Source: Chlorops oryzae
Taxonomy: Eukaryota > Arthropoda > Insecta > Diptera > Chloropidae
DNA length: 64,000 bases
Assembly (NCBI GenBank): GCA_020466095.1
Contig: CM035806.1
Span: 94,248,340 to 94,312,339 of the forward strand
Reading direction: 5' to 3'
Shown here: positions 21,178-28,311 of the stretch, in pieces
How the letters are laid out: each line of letters begins with the position of its first letter
How positions within the stretch are numbered: the stretch's first letter is position 1
Translations under genes and position numbers: made by a program
Notes under the pieces: generated by a model
Databases searched by the model: none
The model's input: only the letters and a program-made list of their open reading frames with translations
Told to the model about the DNA's origin: nothing

Positions 21178-22090
21178 GTATATCGTCTTTATTAATCCAT
21201 GAGTTGTGATGAGATGAAAATCCCAACCATTTTACATACACTTTATTATCTCGTTTCCTAATAACTTTTTCTACTAAATATGTATGAGGATAACGTGATT
21301 TTAACAGCTCTTCCTTATAGAAAGCACCTTTGATAATATTACCCTGATAGTCCTTTAGTGTGTAGGTACATGGATTGGTATTTTGAATTTTGTTTATTTG
21401 AAAGATTTCCGTTGTCCAATTGGGAGTGTAACCCTTCTCAAAAATATGTTTATATTTGCTTATTCGTACATGATCGTTCACATGAAATTTTGGTTTATCG
21501 TAGATTTTAAGACGATTGTAAGCTGTTTGTAAAATTAAAGCTTCATTCGAAGAATCAACATCATTTGGTGCAATTTTTATAGTTCTATGCACTGTATTAT
21601 TGTATTTCTCAGTTAAGTTATCATATTCATCAATCCATTTGTATGATCCACGATTGCTAAACTCCTTCCACATCATATTTTTAAGAGTTCTATTAAATCG
21701 TTCGACAATCGACGCTTTCAATGTACTATAGGTCGAATAATGATTAATTTTATTTTTTTTCATTAAATTTTGAAAGTCCTTGTTAAAGAATTCTTTTCCA
21801 TCATCTGTTTGTAAATTTTTAGGCTTTCGTTCACGTTCCAAAATATTTTTCATTGCCTTGGTGACGTCTGCAGCCGTTTTAGATTTCAGTGCAACTGTCC
21901 ATGCATATTTTGAGAATGTGTCAATGATTGTAAGAAGATAGCGGTAGCCTTTATTGTGAGCAGCATAGCTACCCATTTCAACCAAGTCAGCTTGCCAAAG
22001 ATCATCGAGACCTTTGATAATGACTGCTCTACGTCTAAAGTTTCGTCGTGCTTGTCTATGTAGCTCCTGAACTATTTGGCTGCGACTCAT
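21173..22090 (-). CDS. Polinton integrase with chromodomain
   Basis: A 305-residue retroviral-type integrase. The core has 'WQADLVEMG' (Asp35), 'LQTDDGKEFF' (Asp96) and 'STLKASIVERFNRTLKNMM' (Glu130), the catalytic triad. The C-terminus (about 268-305) reads 'YLVEKVIRKRDNKVYVKWLG' and on, a chromodomain that may guide insertion into particular chromatin. A full N-terminal HHCC zinc finger is not visible. The start codon overlaps the stop of the preceding gene (ATGA). The enzyme would join the linear element DNA to the genome. Confidence 0.93.
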   Translation of the reverse strand: MSRSQIVQELHRQARRNFRRRAVIIKGLDDLWQADLVEMGSYAAHNKGYRYLLTIIDTFSKYAWTVALKSKTAADVTKAMKNILERERKPKNLQTDDGKEFFNKDFQNLMKKNKINHYSTYSTLKASIVERFNRTLKNMMWKEFSNRGSYKWIDEYDNLTEKYNNTVHRTIKIAPNDVDSSNEALILQTAYNRLKIYDKPKFHVNDHVRISKYKHIFEKGYTPNWTTEIFQINKIQNTNPCTYTLKDYQGNIIKGAFYKEELLKSRYPHTYLVEKVIRKRDNKVYVKWLGFSSHHNSWINKDDIL

Positions 22091-22533
22091 ACTGTTGGCG
22101 ATTGTGCTCCTTCCGTACTATTTTTTTTGTTTTTTTGTTTTGAAAAATTTGCATTATTATCATTTGAAATCATTGAAAACAAAACAATATCCATACCGTC
22201 TAGACGTTTTTCAATGTATTCCATATATGCCTTAAAGTTCTCGTCAATAATGTTTTCAATAGATTTAATTTTATTGTAAATGGCTTCAACTTCTTTATTG
22301 CTACGCTTTTCATGAGCTTCAATCGAACTCTGAAATTCAGTTCGAAACACATTAAGATTGAAAAGAATGAAATTCTTGGTTGCAGCGTCTTGATCTTCTA
22401 TTGGATCTTTTAGATTTTTAATGCGATGGAAATGAGCATTAAAGCAAGTATCCTTACCAACAGTCAATTGGGTACTAAAGTTATTTGAATTTTTAATTGT
22501 ATTATTATAGCGACCAAATTTGTCAACGCCCAT
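22087..22533 (-). CDS. fiber-like Polinton protein, 148 aa
   Basis: The N-terminal half holds 'RIKNLKDPIEDQDAATKNFI', which resembles the repeat found in tail-fiber and other trimeric fiber shafts of phages and some dsDNA viruses. It is followed by a probable coiled coil (about 50-110: 'EAHEKRSNKEVEAIYNKIKS', 'FKAYMEYIEKRL') and a Lys/Asn-rich tail. The start ATG overlaps the preceding stop by one base (TAATG), and its own stop overlaps the integrase ATG. A structural role as a virion spike or scaffold is inference from one motif. Confidence 0.6.
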   Translation of the reverse strand: MGVDKFGRYNNTIKNSNNFSTQLTVGKDTCFNAHFHRIKNLKDPIEDQDAATKNFILFNLNVFRTEFQSSIEAHEKRSNKEVEAIYNKIKSIENIIDENFKAYMEYIEKRLDGMDIVLFSMISNDNNANFSKQKNKKNSTEGAQSPTV

Positions 22534-23602
22534 TATACGATTATATTAGATTCTTTGAGCTCTTCAATAATTGAAATAATTTCGTTATTATGATTATTAT
22601 GTCCAGCTGACTGTGATGACAAGAGCAGTCTCAGACGATTGACTAATTCATTAGGATCGTCCCAATATATATAGTTCGTGGGGGTAGAATTTAATTTCAT
22701 CAATCCAAATCCTTCTTTTTTCACATTTCGTGTGCTTGAGCTTGACTCATGGTCTACATCTTGGATTAACTTACGAATAATTTTGGTATACTTTTCCCTC
22801 TGTTACCATTTATTTGACCGTCTGATGTGAAGCCGCGTCTATATGCATTGGTTTTTAATAAAATATGCTTATACAGGTCAAGATCGGATTGTTCATAATA
22901 TTGAGGAGATTTATAAAACATTAACTGATAGAGCCCTGTTGTCATTGTAAAATGTTCATTTCCAATCTGAAAGTCATTGGAATTTCCGAACGTTAATATT
23001 GAGTCTCCAAACATCAAATTTTGTTCATCAGCACTCTTATGCAGACCAAATTGAGTGTCGAGATTGTTTTGTTTGTGTAGTGAAGCAAAATTATAACCAT
23101 CGGTTACACCCTTTTCGCTATCCGACTCCTGTTGCTGCTGCTGCTTCTCTGCCTCCTCCTCCTCCTCCTTCTCCTTTTCTTCATAACTTTTTATAAGAGT
23201 TTTTAATTTACTTTCTTCTTCATCATCGCTAAAAAACACGTCTCTACTACTGCTTGCATTTACATCAGCATCATTAGCAGTAATATTTTTTATTGGTGTG
23301 CTTGATTGTAATTTAGGTGATTCATATTTTTTTATGCTGCCCCACTTTTTTTTCCCAATCAATTTCTTTTTATTGAAAGTTGAATTATTTGCGGTTGCTA
23401 GCTTAGAGTTTTCATTCAAATTGTTTAATATTTCGTTTTTAACTTTAGTTTCTGTTAGTAGATCTTTAATTGGCGTAGTGATGGGGAGAAACGATTTCTC
23501 AAGACTCTCGGCAGCACCTTGTTCATTAATTTTGAGGGCATTGAACTTATCCTTTAAGATTTTCCTCGTCTGAATAATGTTCTTTAACAATTTTTCATCC
23601 AT
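22533..23602 (-). pseudogene. DUF8207-like Polinton protein, frameshifted
   Basis: Starts at 23602 and reads intact to about 22790. The N-terminus has a coiled-coil-like region ('LLKNIIQTRKILKDKFNAL'), then a Lys-rich segment and a Glu/Gln-rich tract. The conserved domain begins at 'GLYQLMFYKSP' and 'YKHILLKTNAYRRGF'. After 'DGQINGNRGK' a frameshift occurs. The domain resumes in another frame with 'YIYWDDPNELVNRLRLLLSS' and ends 'IISIIEELKESNIIV' at 22533. This domain is frequent in insect mobile-element proteins annotated DUF8207; its function is unknown. The break lies in the domain core, so the protein is probably non-functional. Confidence 0.75.
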
Positions 23603-23646
23603 TTCTCTTCTTTAAACGAACCAGTATCATTGAAGATATAAATGGA

Positions 23647-23682
23647 AATGAAAGTACTTTAGGACTATTAACGACCTTTATA
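23647..23682 (-). promoter_or_regulatory. core promoter of the DUF8207-like gene
   Basis: Minus-strand TATAAAG at 23682-23676 and a TCATT initiator at 23651-23647, 33 bp apart, about 45 bp before the ATG at 23602. Confidence 0.55.
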
Positions 23683-23730
23683 GTATCGATAATGACTAGA
23701 CGAGTTGATCGCTTTTAATTTTTATTGATT

Positions 23731-24411
23731 TCAATCAGATACAGTAGTTTTAAGTTGTAATAAATTATTAACAATTTGTGAGATTTTACTAAGCTCGTTT
23801 TGGAATATATAATTGTTACAACACCTCTTACTTATTACAACTTTTAATTGTAAAATTATTCTCGACAAATGTATGATTGAATAAACCTCAGTGTGATCAA
23901 TAGTATGATTGCCGGTTTGATTTAAGCATATCAATGGGCAAGACGGTGACCATCGTATGTGCTCTGTTAGAGGATCATCTCCCAGTTGCCATTTGGATAT
24001 TTCAACATTACAAAAGTAGCATTTTGTAATATCACTCGTTCCAGTGTAAAACATTCCAAATTGTGCAAGTCTTCTCATATCCATCCATTCTAAGGGCCAA
24101 TTGTAAAATGATTTAAGACGTTCACTTTCATAACTCATTCGATCAATCATATCCAACGGTGGATCTGGAATACTTTGCTGTTTTATCGGAAACAGATCTG
24201 TTTTATTGAAAACAGGTCTGTTAATTGGAAACAGATCTGTTCTATTGGAAACAGGTCTGTTTATTGGAAACAGGTCAGTTCTATTGGAAACAGGTCTGTT
24301 TATTGGAAACAGATCTGTTTTATTGGAAACAGGTCTGTTTATATAGCAGCTGTGATTGTTGTTGTTGTTGTTGAAAAGATGAACTTTTTCTTCATGAACT
24401 GAGTCAACCAT
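23731..24411 (-). CDS. IAP-like protein with one BIR domain and a 13-residue tandem repeat
   Basis: An open frame extends to an ATG at 24507, but a TATA box (24517-24510) and initiator (24485-24480) place transcription start inside it. I therefore choose the next ATG at 24411, giving 226 residues. Residues 24-75 are four copies of 'INRPVSNRTDLFP' with small changes. Residues about 92-163 are a BIR domain: 'RLKSFYNWP', 'LAQFGMFYTGTSDITKCYFC', then Trp, 'GDDPLTEHIRWSPSCP'. The zinc ligands C131, C134, H151 and C158 have exact BIR spacing (C-x2-C-x16-H-x6-C). No RING domain follows. BIR proteins of insects and large insect viruses block apoptosis or act in cell division; which applies here is unknown. 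The gene is intact and lies between ATPase and the DUF8207-like gene. Confidence 0.85.
   Translation of the reverse strand: MVDSVHEEKVHLFNNNNNNHSCYINRPVSNKTDLFPINRPVSNRTDLFPINRPVSNRTDLFPINRPVFNKTDLFPIKQQSIPDPPLDMIDRMSYESERLKSFYNWPLEWMDMRRLAQFGMFYTGTSDITKCYFCNVEISKWQLGDDPLTEHIRWSPSCPLICLNQTGNHTIDHTEVYSIIHLSRIILQLKVVISKRCCNNYIFQNELSKISQIVNNLLQLKTTVSD
24187..24342 (-). repeat. 39-bp minisatellite coding four 13-residue repeats in the BIR gene
   Basis: Four in-frame 39-bp units encoding the INRPVSN[RK]TDLFP repeat, differing by a few bases ('ggaaacaggtctgttt' recurs). The 39-bp period keeps the frame, so copy number can vary without breaking the gene. Confidence 0.9.
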
Positions 24412-24479
24412 TTTAAATGATATTACTGTTGTGACTGCTGCTGTTGCTCCTGCTCTACAGTTAATGAAACCTTTTTTGA

Positions 24480-24517
24480 GACTGAGTGTTTTATTTTCTG
24501 TCTTCATTACTTTTATA
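24480..24517 (-). promoter_or_regulatory. core promoter of the BIR gene
   Basis: Minus-strand TATAAAAG at 24517-24510 and initiator TCAGTC at 24485-24480, 34 bp from T to A. The ATPase stop codon TAA is part of the TATA box (CTA TAA AAG). The initiator lies downstream of the ATG at 24507, which argues against that ATG as start. Confidence 0.7.
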
Positions 24518-25208
24518 GATGAATGAATACATTGAAGCCCTTCCTGTACCGACCATTATTTAGTGAGTCGTCTTTGTTGATGACGAGAAACCCATGCTTA
24601 TCCTTCCAACACTCTCCACAAATTTTTAAAAAGTCGACAAATGACATATCAGTACCAACGTGATCATGGTATATATGTCGTATATTCATTTCATCCTGCT
24701 TGAATATAATAATTAAGTTTGCGTTGTCACGAATCAAATGTTTTGGTATTCGAGTGTAAGTTTGACAAAGATAGAAGCTATCAATATTGTTATGACGCCC
24801 CATGCAGAAATAATTTCTTATATTGTTTTGTTTCTCACATGCTACATCATCGAAAATAAAAATAGAGTCTTGTTTAGCGTTTTCTGGAGCTATGACTTCA
24901 TCATTTTCAGAGTAGGTTAAAAGTCCCATTCCTTTTATAGGATTTATAAGTTGTTTTAAATATTGATATTTAGGTTGATGTAATGATTTTGAATACAAGT
25001 ATACATTTTTGAATCTAAGTCCATGAGGACTTTCAATAAGACTCAACATAACATTAGTTTTTCCACAATTAGATGGTCCAACAATTAATGCTCGTATTGT
25101 GTTTGGTAACAACGAGCTATGTCGTGGTTGTGTTGAATTAACATTTGGATTTATTTTTACATCCAAATTTTTCACCAAAATATTCTTCTGCTGTCTTACA
25201 AAACGCAT
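24513..25208 (-). CDS. Polinton genome-packaging ATPase (FtsK/HerA type)
   Basis: A P-loop ATPase of 231 residues. The Walker A motif 'GPSNCGKT' is at residues 44-51 and Walker B 'SIFIFDD' at about 115-121. 'YLCQTYTRIPKHLIRDNANL' further on is typical of the arm of viral packaging ATPases. The frame is open to 25220 but that codon is TTG; the first ATG is 25208, 14 bp after the predicted transcription start. By family knowledge it drives DNA into the preformed capsid. The gene is intact and its promoter overlaps the divergent promoter of the PLA2 gene. Confidence 0.92.
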   Translation of the reverse strand: MRFVRQQKNILVKNLDVKINPNVNSTQPRHSSLLPNTIRALIVGPSNCGKTNVMLSLIESPHGLRFKNVYLYSKSLHQPKYQYLKQLINPIKGMGLLTYSENDEVIAPENAKQDSIFIFDDVACEKQNNIRNYFCMGRHNNIDSFYLCQTYTRIPKHLIRDNANLIIIFKQDEMNIRHIYHDHVGTDMSFVDFLKICGECWKDKHGFLVINKDDSLNNGRYRKGFNVFIHL

Positions 25209-25218
25209 TTTTTTTTTC

Positions 25219-25266
25219 AACTAACATTTAAACTATAAAAGATGTTGCTTATATACCTTTTCAGTT
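25219..25266. promoter_or_regulatory. overlapping divergent promoters of ATPase and PLA2 genes
   Basis: Plus strand: TATAAAA at 25234-25240 and TCAGTT at 25261-25266 (29 bp), leading to the PLA2 ATG at 25324. Minus strand: TATATAAG at 25255-25248 and TTAGTT at 25224-25219 (33 bp), leading to the ATPase ATG at 25208. The two TATA boxes face away from each other within 22 bp, so the two start complexes would compete or be coupled. Confidence 0.65.
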
Positions 25267-25323
25267 AGATTGATTTTGACCATTGTTTTGATTACATAAC
25301 ATATTCAAAGTAAAAGTCTATAA

Positions 25324-26154
25324 ATGTTTGTCCACCCAAAAATGCTAATTAGTCATAAACGAAAGGTTGCCGGAAGAGGATTAATAAATAATTTTATTAA
25401 TAAACTACCAATAGAACTTCATTTACCAGGCTATCAGTTTTGTGGTCCAGGCACAAAGCTTCAAAAACGATTAGCAAGAGGAGACAAAGGTATCAACCCA
25501 TTGGATTCTGCCTGTAGAGAACACGATATTGCCTATTCTAAATTCAAAGACTTGGAAAATCGTCATATTGCAGATAAGAATTTAGTGGAAAGAGCTTGGG
25601 AGAGAGTTAAATCAACTGACGCGGGTGCTACAGAAAAAGCAAACGCTTGGTTTGTCACAAACGCTATGAAAGCTAAATTAAAATTTGGTGGTAGTCTCAC
25701 AAATTTCATACAAAATCGAAAGAAGAATATAGTGATGAAGAAAAAGAAAACAGTAAAGAAAAAGAAGGAATGTCCTACAAAAGTTTTTAAGGCTGCAATC
25801 AAGAAAGCTACAAGAGAATTGAAAACGGCAAAGCCCATTGACTTACATGATGCTATCCAAGTTGCTGAAAAATCTCTATCATCTTCACTTAAAAGACAAA
25901 CCAAAAAAGCAATACCACGCATAATCCCAGTGCCCAAAGTGGGAGGATTTTTACCATTAATACCAATTTTAGCGGGCATTTCTAAACTTGGAGGAATTAT
26001 ATCTGGAGGAATGTCAATTGCAAACCTGATAAAAAACGTAATATCTGCAAAGAATAAAAAGCTTCAGGAACCTGTTGCGGTTGGAAATGGACTCTATTTA
26101 AAACCATATAAAAAAGGATATGGTTTCTTTCTTAAACCGTACACAAAAAACTAA
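25324..26154 (+). CDS. phospholipase A2-domain virion protein
   Basis: A 276-residue protein with an N-terminal PLA2 domain. The Ca-binding loop 'YQFCGPGTKL' is at 37-46 and the catalytic His-Asp pair lies in 'SACREHDIAYS' (H67, D68), as in the parvovirus-type PLA2 that opens membranes during entry. A very basic Lys stretch (about 134-150) and a hydrophobic Gly/Ile-rich segment (about 209-242) follow. The tail 'GLYLKPYKKGYGFFLKPY' is an internal duplication of a LKPY motif. PLA2-bearing core proteins are known in Polinton-related viruses. The frame is intact; the protease starts 5 bp downstream. Confidence 0.88.
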   Translation: MFVHPKMLISHKRKVAGRGLINNFINKLPIELHLPGYQFCGPGTKLQKRLARGDKGINPLDSACREHDIAYSKFKDLENRHIADKNLVERAWERVKSTDAGATEKANAWFVTNAMKAKLKFGGSLTNFIQNRKKNIVMKKKKTVKKKKECPTKVFKAAIKKATRELKTAKPIDLHDAIQVAEKSLSSSLKRQTKKAIPRIIPVPKVGGFLPLIPILAGISKLGGIISGGMSIANLIKNVISAKNKKLQEPVAVGNGLYLKPYKKGYGFFLKPYTKN

Positions 26155-26159
26155 TAAAA

Positions 26160-26510
26160 ATGCTACCCAATAGAGCTCTAACTGAAGACGATATCAGAAA
26201 ATATGCTAAGAAATTACAATTCTTTAGGGGTGTTTTCATGCGAAATGCTTTACCAAAACGTCCCCATAAGAACGAATGTGGAATTATCAATCTAGATTCA
26301 TCAGATGGAGGAGGAACGCATTGGGTAGCATATATTAAAAATGATGGTTTTAAAGAATACTTTGACAGTTTTGGTAATCTACCTCCACCAAAAGAAGTTG
26401 TGAAATACCTTGGAGAGAAAAACTTGAGCTATAACTATAAACAACATCAACAATACAATTCATATAACTGCGGTCATTTATGTTTACAATTTCTTTATTC
26501 ATATTCATAA
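26160..26510 (+). CDS. adenain-like maturation cysteine protease
   Basis: This 116-residue protein is a compact adenovirus-type (C5) cysteine protease. Catalytic His54 is in 'GTHWVAYI', the acidic partner Asp69 in 'EYFDSFG', a Gln in 'KQHQQY', and nucleophile Cys104 in 'SYNCGHLCLQF'. The N-terminal 'NECGIINLDSSD' is also family-typical. By family knowledge it cleaves capsid precursors during particle maturation. It lies 5 bp after the PLA2 stop on the same strand, so the pair may be expressed from one transcript. The frame is intact. Confidence 0.9.
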   Translation: MLPNRALTEDDIRKYAKKLQFFRGVFMRNALPKRPHKNECGIINLDSSDGGGTHWVAYIKNDGFKEYFDSFGNLPPPKEVVKYLGEKNLSYNYKQHQQYNSYNCGHLCLQFLYSYS

Positions 26511-26541
26511 TAAACATAAATACAATAAAAATCGAAATTTG

Positions 26542-26826
26542 TTATTTTTTTCTTATTAAATTTGAATAATGGTTCATTAGTTTGTGTGCTTTGCAGATAA
26601 TAAATTTGTTGTTGAAACAAGTGCAATCATTGTATCCTTGAGAAAAGTTGTTACAGCTTGAAGGGCAGCTTTGGAAATGCATTCCATATATGGATTTGAC
26701 AACTCGTTCTTGTTCCATTTGTTTAGCTCGTTGCATTGCTGACCACAAAAAATTATAGTCTTCGCTAGAAATATGAAGCTTAAAGTTTTTTAGAAAAAGA
26801 CGAATTATTCCGCTTTCCGATGCCAT
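26542..26826 (-). CDS. small Cys-rich uncharacterised Polinton protein
   Basis: The frame opens at an ATG at 26865 that overlaps the stop of the upstream gene. 'MASESGIIRLF' at 26826 looks a more natural start, giving about 94 residues. The sequence has five to six Cys in 'CPSSCNNFSQGYNDCTC' and 'FIICKAHK', possibly a zinc-binding fold, after an amphipathic helix-like region ('EDYNFLWSAMQRAKQMEQER'). No family recognised. Confidence 0.5.
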   Translation of the reverse strand: MASESGIIRLFLKNFKLHISSEDYNFLWSAMQRAKQMEQERVVKSIYGMHFQSCPSSCNNFSQGYNDCTCFNNKFIICKAHKLMNHYSNLIRKK

Positions 26827-26861
26827 GTTGTTATTAAATTGACAATTAGTAACGTAATAAA

Positions 26862-27329
26862 TCAACCACCAACATTCATAACATTGTTAGCTGACGCTGA
26901 TTGTTTAGTGTGCTGTGTGTCAACTGAATTTGGTTCTGTGAGACCATTGCCATCTGAATCATTAAGAGGTTTTACCAATGACATACTCTCTATTTCACCG
27001 AAGACGCATCCTATTTTGAACCCTGCTAAGTCACGTCTTGTTTGATACATTCCGTCATATGCCACTCCAGTCAAACAAATAGATCCACCGTACACTTCAA
27101 TTCTAACATGATCCGTCTCATTGAATGTGAAATTTTTTCTTAGAATATGATCAGGTTTTGGACAATTTCTATACGTTCTAAAGAGCAAAGTTCTAGTTCC
27201 ATTATCTGGTGTCATATACACACTCAACTCTTCATGTGTGACATTAATATCTGTAATAGTAAATGACTTCCAAAATGTATGACAAATGCAATATTTCTCA
27301 TGACCTCTTATATTTTGAATCCAAAACAT
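26862..27329 (-). CDS. uncharacterised Polinton protein, 155 aa
   Basis: The product starts 'MFWIQNIRGHEKYCICHTFW' and is beta-rich in its first two-thirds ('HVRIEVYGGSICLTGVAYDG', 'AGFKIGCVFGEIESMSL'). It has several N-x-[ST] sites and a low-complexity Ser/Asn/Thr tail. I recognise no family; a beta-sandwich structural or attachment role is only a guess. A weak TATA/initiator pair (27432-27426, 27397-27392) lies upstream with 37-bp spacing. Its stop overlaps the next frame by four bases (ATGA). Confidence 0.55.
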   Translation of the reverse strand: MFWIQNIRGHEKYCICHTFWKSFTITDINVTHEELSVYMTPDNGTRTLLFRTYRNCPKPDHILRKNFTFNETDHVRIEVYGGSICLTGVAYDGMYQTRRDLAGFKIGCVFGEIESMSLVKPLNDSDGNGLTEPNSVDTQHTKQSASANNVMNVGG

Positions 27330-27449
27330 TTTTCTCTTACAATCTTCAACAGATATTTAATTCCTACCTTTCTCGGTAGCGATTGAAACTCAACTAAATT
27401 CAAAGTTCATTTGCAAAAAGTATTTATTTATAAAACAATTTTAGTTTTT

Positions 27450-28091
27450 TTATACAATATTCATACTTAAAGTTTGCTTATATTTTTTAATATCTATATA
27501 CTCCAAATCTGAACCTTGACGTATATCTGCTACTTTAATAGTTTCCAATTCACCATTGCTCAGAATGCGTTGTTCATCTATTTCCTTATACTCGAAACAT
27601 TGAATTGTTAGCGATCTTGCCTTATAGTCACTGTTGTATGTACATCTTACACGAAGTTGTACATTTTCGTTCTCTAATTGGAAATGTCTGTAAAACGGAT
27701 GTGGGCTTTCAATAATCCCAGCTATAGCAGATTCCTTCCGAATAAGTTCTTGCCTGAAAATTTCGATTGCATCCTTTACAGTGACTAATCCTGAGTCATC
27801 TGAATATATTCGGGGGGTCTCTGTTGTTGTTGTTGTTGTTGTTGATGTATCGTTTTCTAATGTACTTACAGTACCATTAACATACGAAGGATAATCTTCA
27901 CTTGGTTTCAACAAACGTAGCTTTAAGTCGACTTGAACAACATCATTGTTAGGTAGAACCATTGCAAATACCATATTTTCTTCGACATCCTGTTTTCTTG
28001 GGATGCGTATAGGAATGGGACTTGCTGCTACTGGTGCTGTACACAAATATTCCGTTAAGAATAATAAACACAGAAATAAAATTTTATTCAT
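27450..28091 (-). CDS. secreted or membrane-displayed Polinton protein, 213 aa
   Basis: The open frame extends to 28232, but a strong promoter (TATA 28176-28169, TCAGTC initiator 28145-28140) makes 28091 the first ATG of the transcript. That ATG starts a clear signal peptide: 'MNKILFLCLLFLTEYLCTA', cleavage probably near 'APVAAS'. The mature part has a Thr run (seven Thr, coded by a (GTT)n tract) that looks like an O-glycosylated linker, then a helical and beta region. No transmembrane segment follows, so it is probably secreted. Family not recognised. Confidence 0.65.
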   Translation of the reverse strand: MNKILFLCLLFLTEYLCTAPVAASPIPIRIPRKQDVEENMVFAMVLPNNDVVQVDLKLRLLKPSEDYPSYVNGTVSTLENDTSTTTTTTTETPRIYSDDSGLVTVKDAIEIFRQELIRKESAIAGIIESPHPFYRHFQLENENVQLRVRCTYNSDYKARSLTIQCFEYKEIDEQRILSNGELETIKVADIRQGSDLEYIDIKKYKQTLSMNIV

Positions 28092-28139
28092 TTTTCTTCT
28101 GTCGATTACTTCGTTATATCTGATTGAAATCAAAATCTC

Positions 28140-28176
28140 GACTGAACTATATTGCAAATTTTCCACAACTTTTATA
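28140..28176 (-). promoter_or_regulatory. core promoter of the secreted-protein gene
   Basis: Minus-strand TATAAAAG at 28176-28169 and TCAGTC at 28145-28140, 33 bp apart. Transcription would start near 28143, upstream of the signal-peptide ATG at 28091 but downstream of the frame's first two ATGs. Confidence 0.7.
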
Positions 28177-28311
28177 TGATGATGATGACTCACCTTTCTT
28201 GTGAAATTCATAAAAAAAAAAAAAGAATTCATTTTTTTTATTTTTATTTTTATTTATTTATTTTTATTTGTATTAATTCTTATACTAAATACATACACAT
28301 ATACATAAAAT

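Noticed and set aside
24501..24507. ATG at 24507 as start of the BIR gene
   Set aside because: It lies 3 bp after the TATA box and upstream of the initiator, so it would not be in the transcript if that promoter is used.
25563..25979. 138-residue minus-strand frame opposite the PLA2 gene
   Set aside because: Antisense shadow of the PLA2 coding sequence; its poly-Phe stretch mirrors the Lys-rich region.
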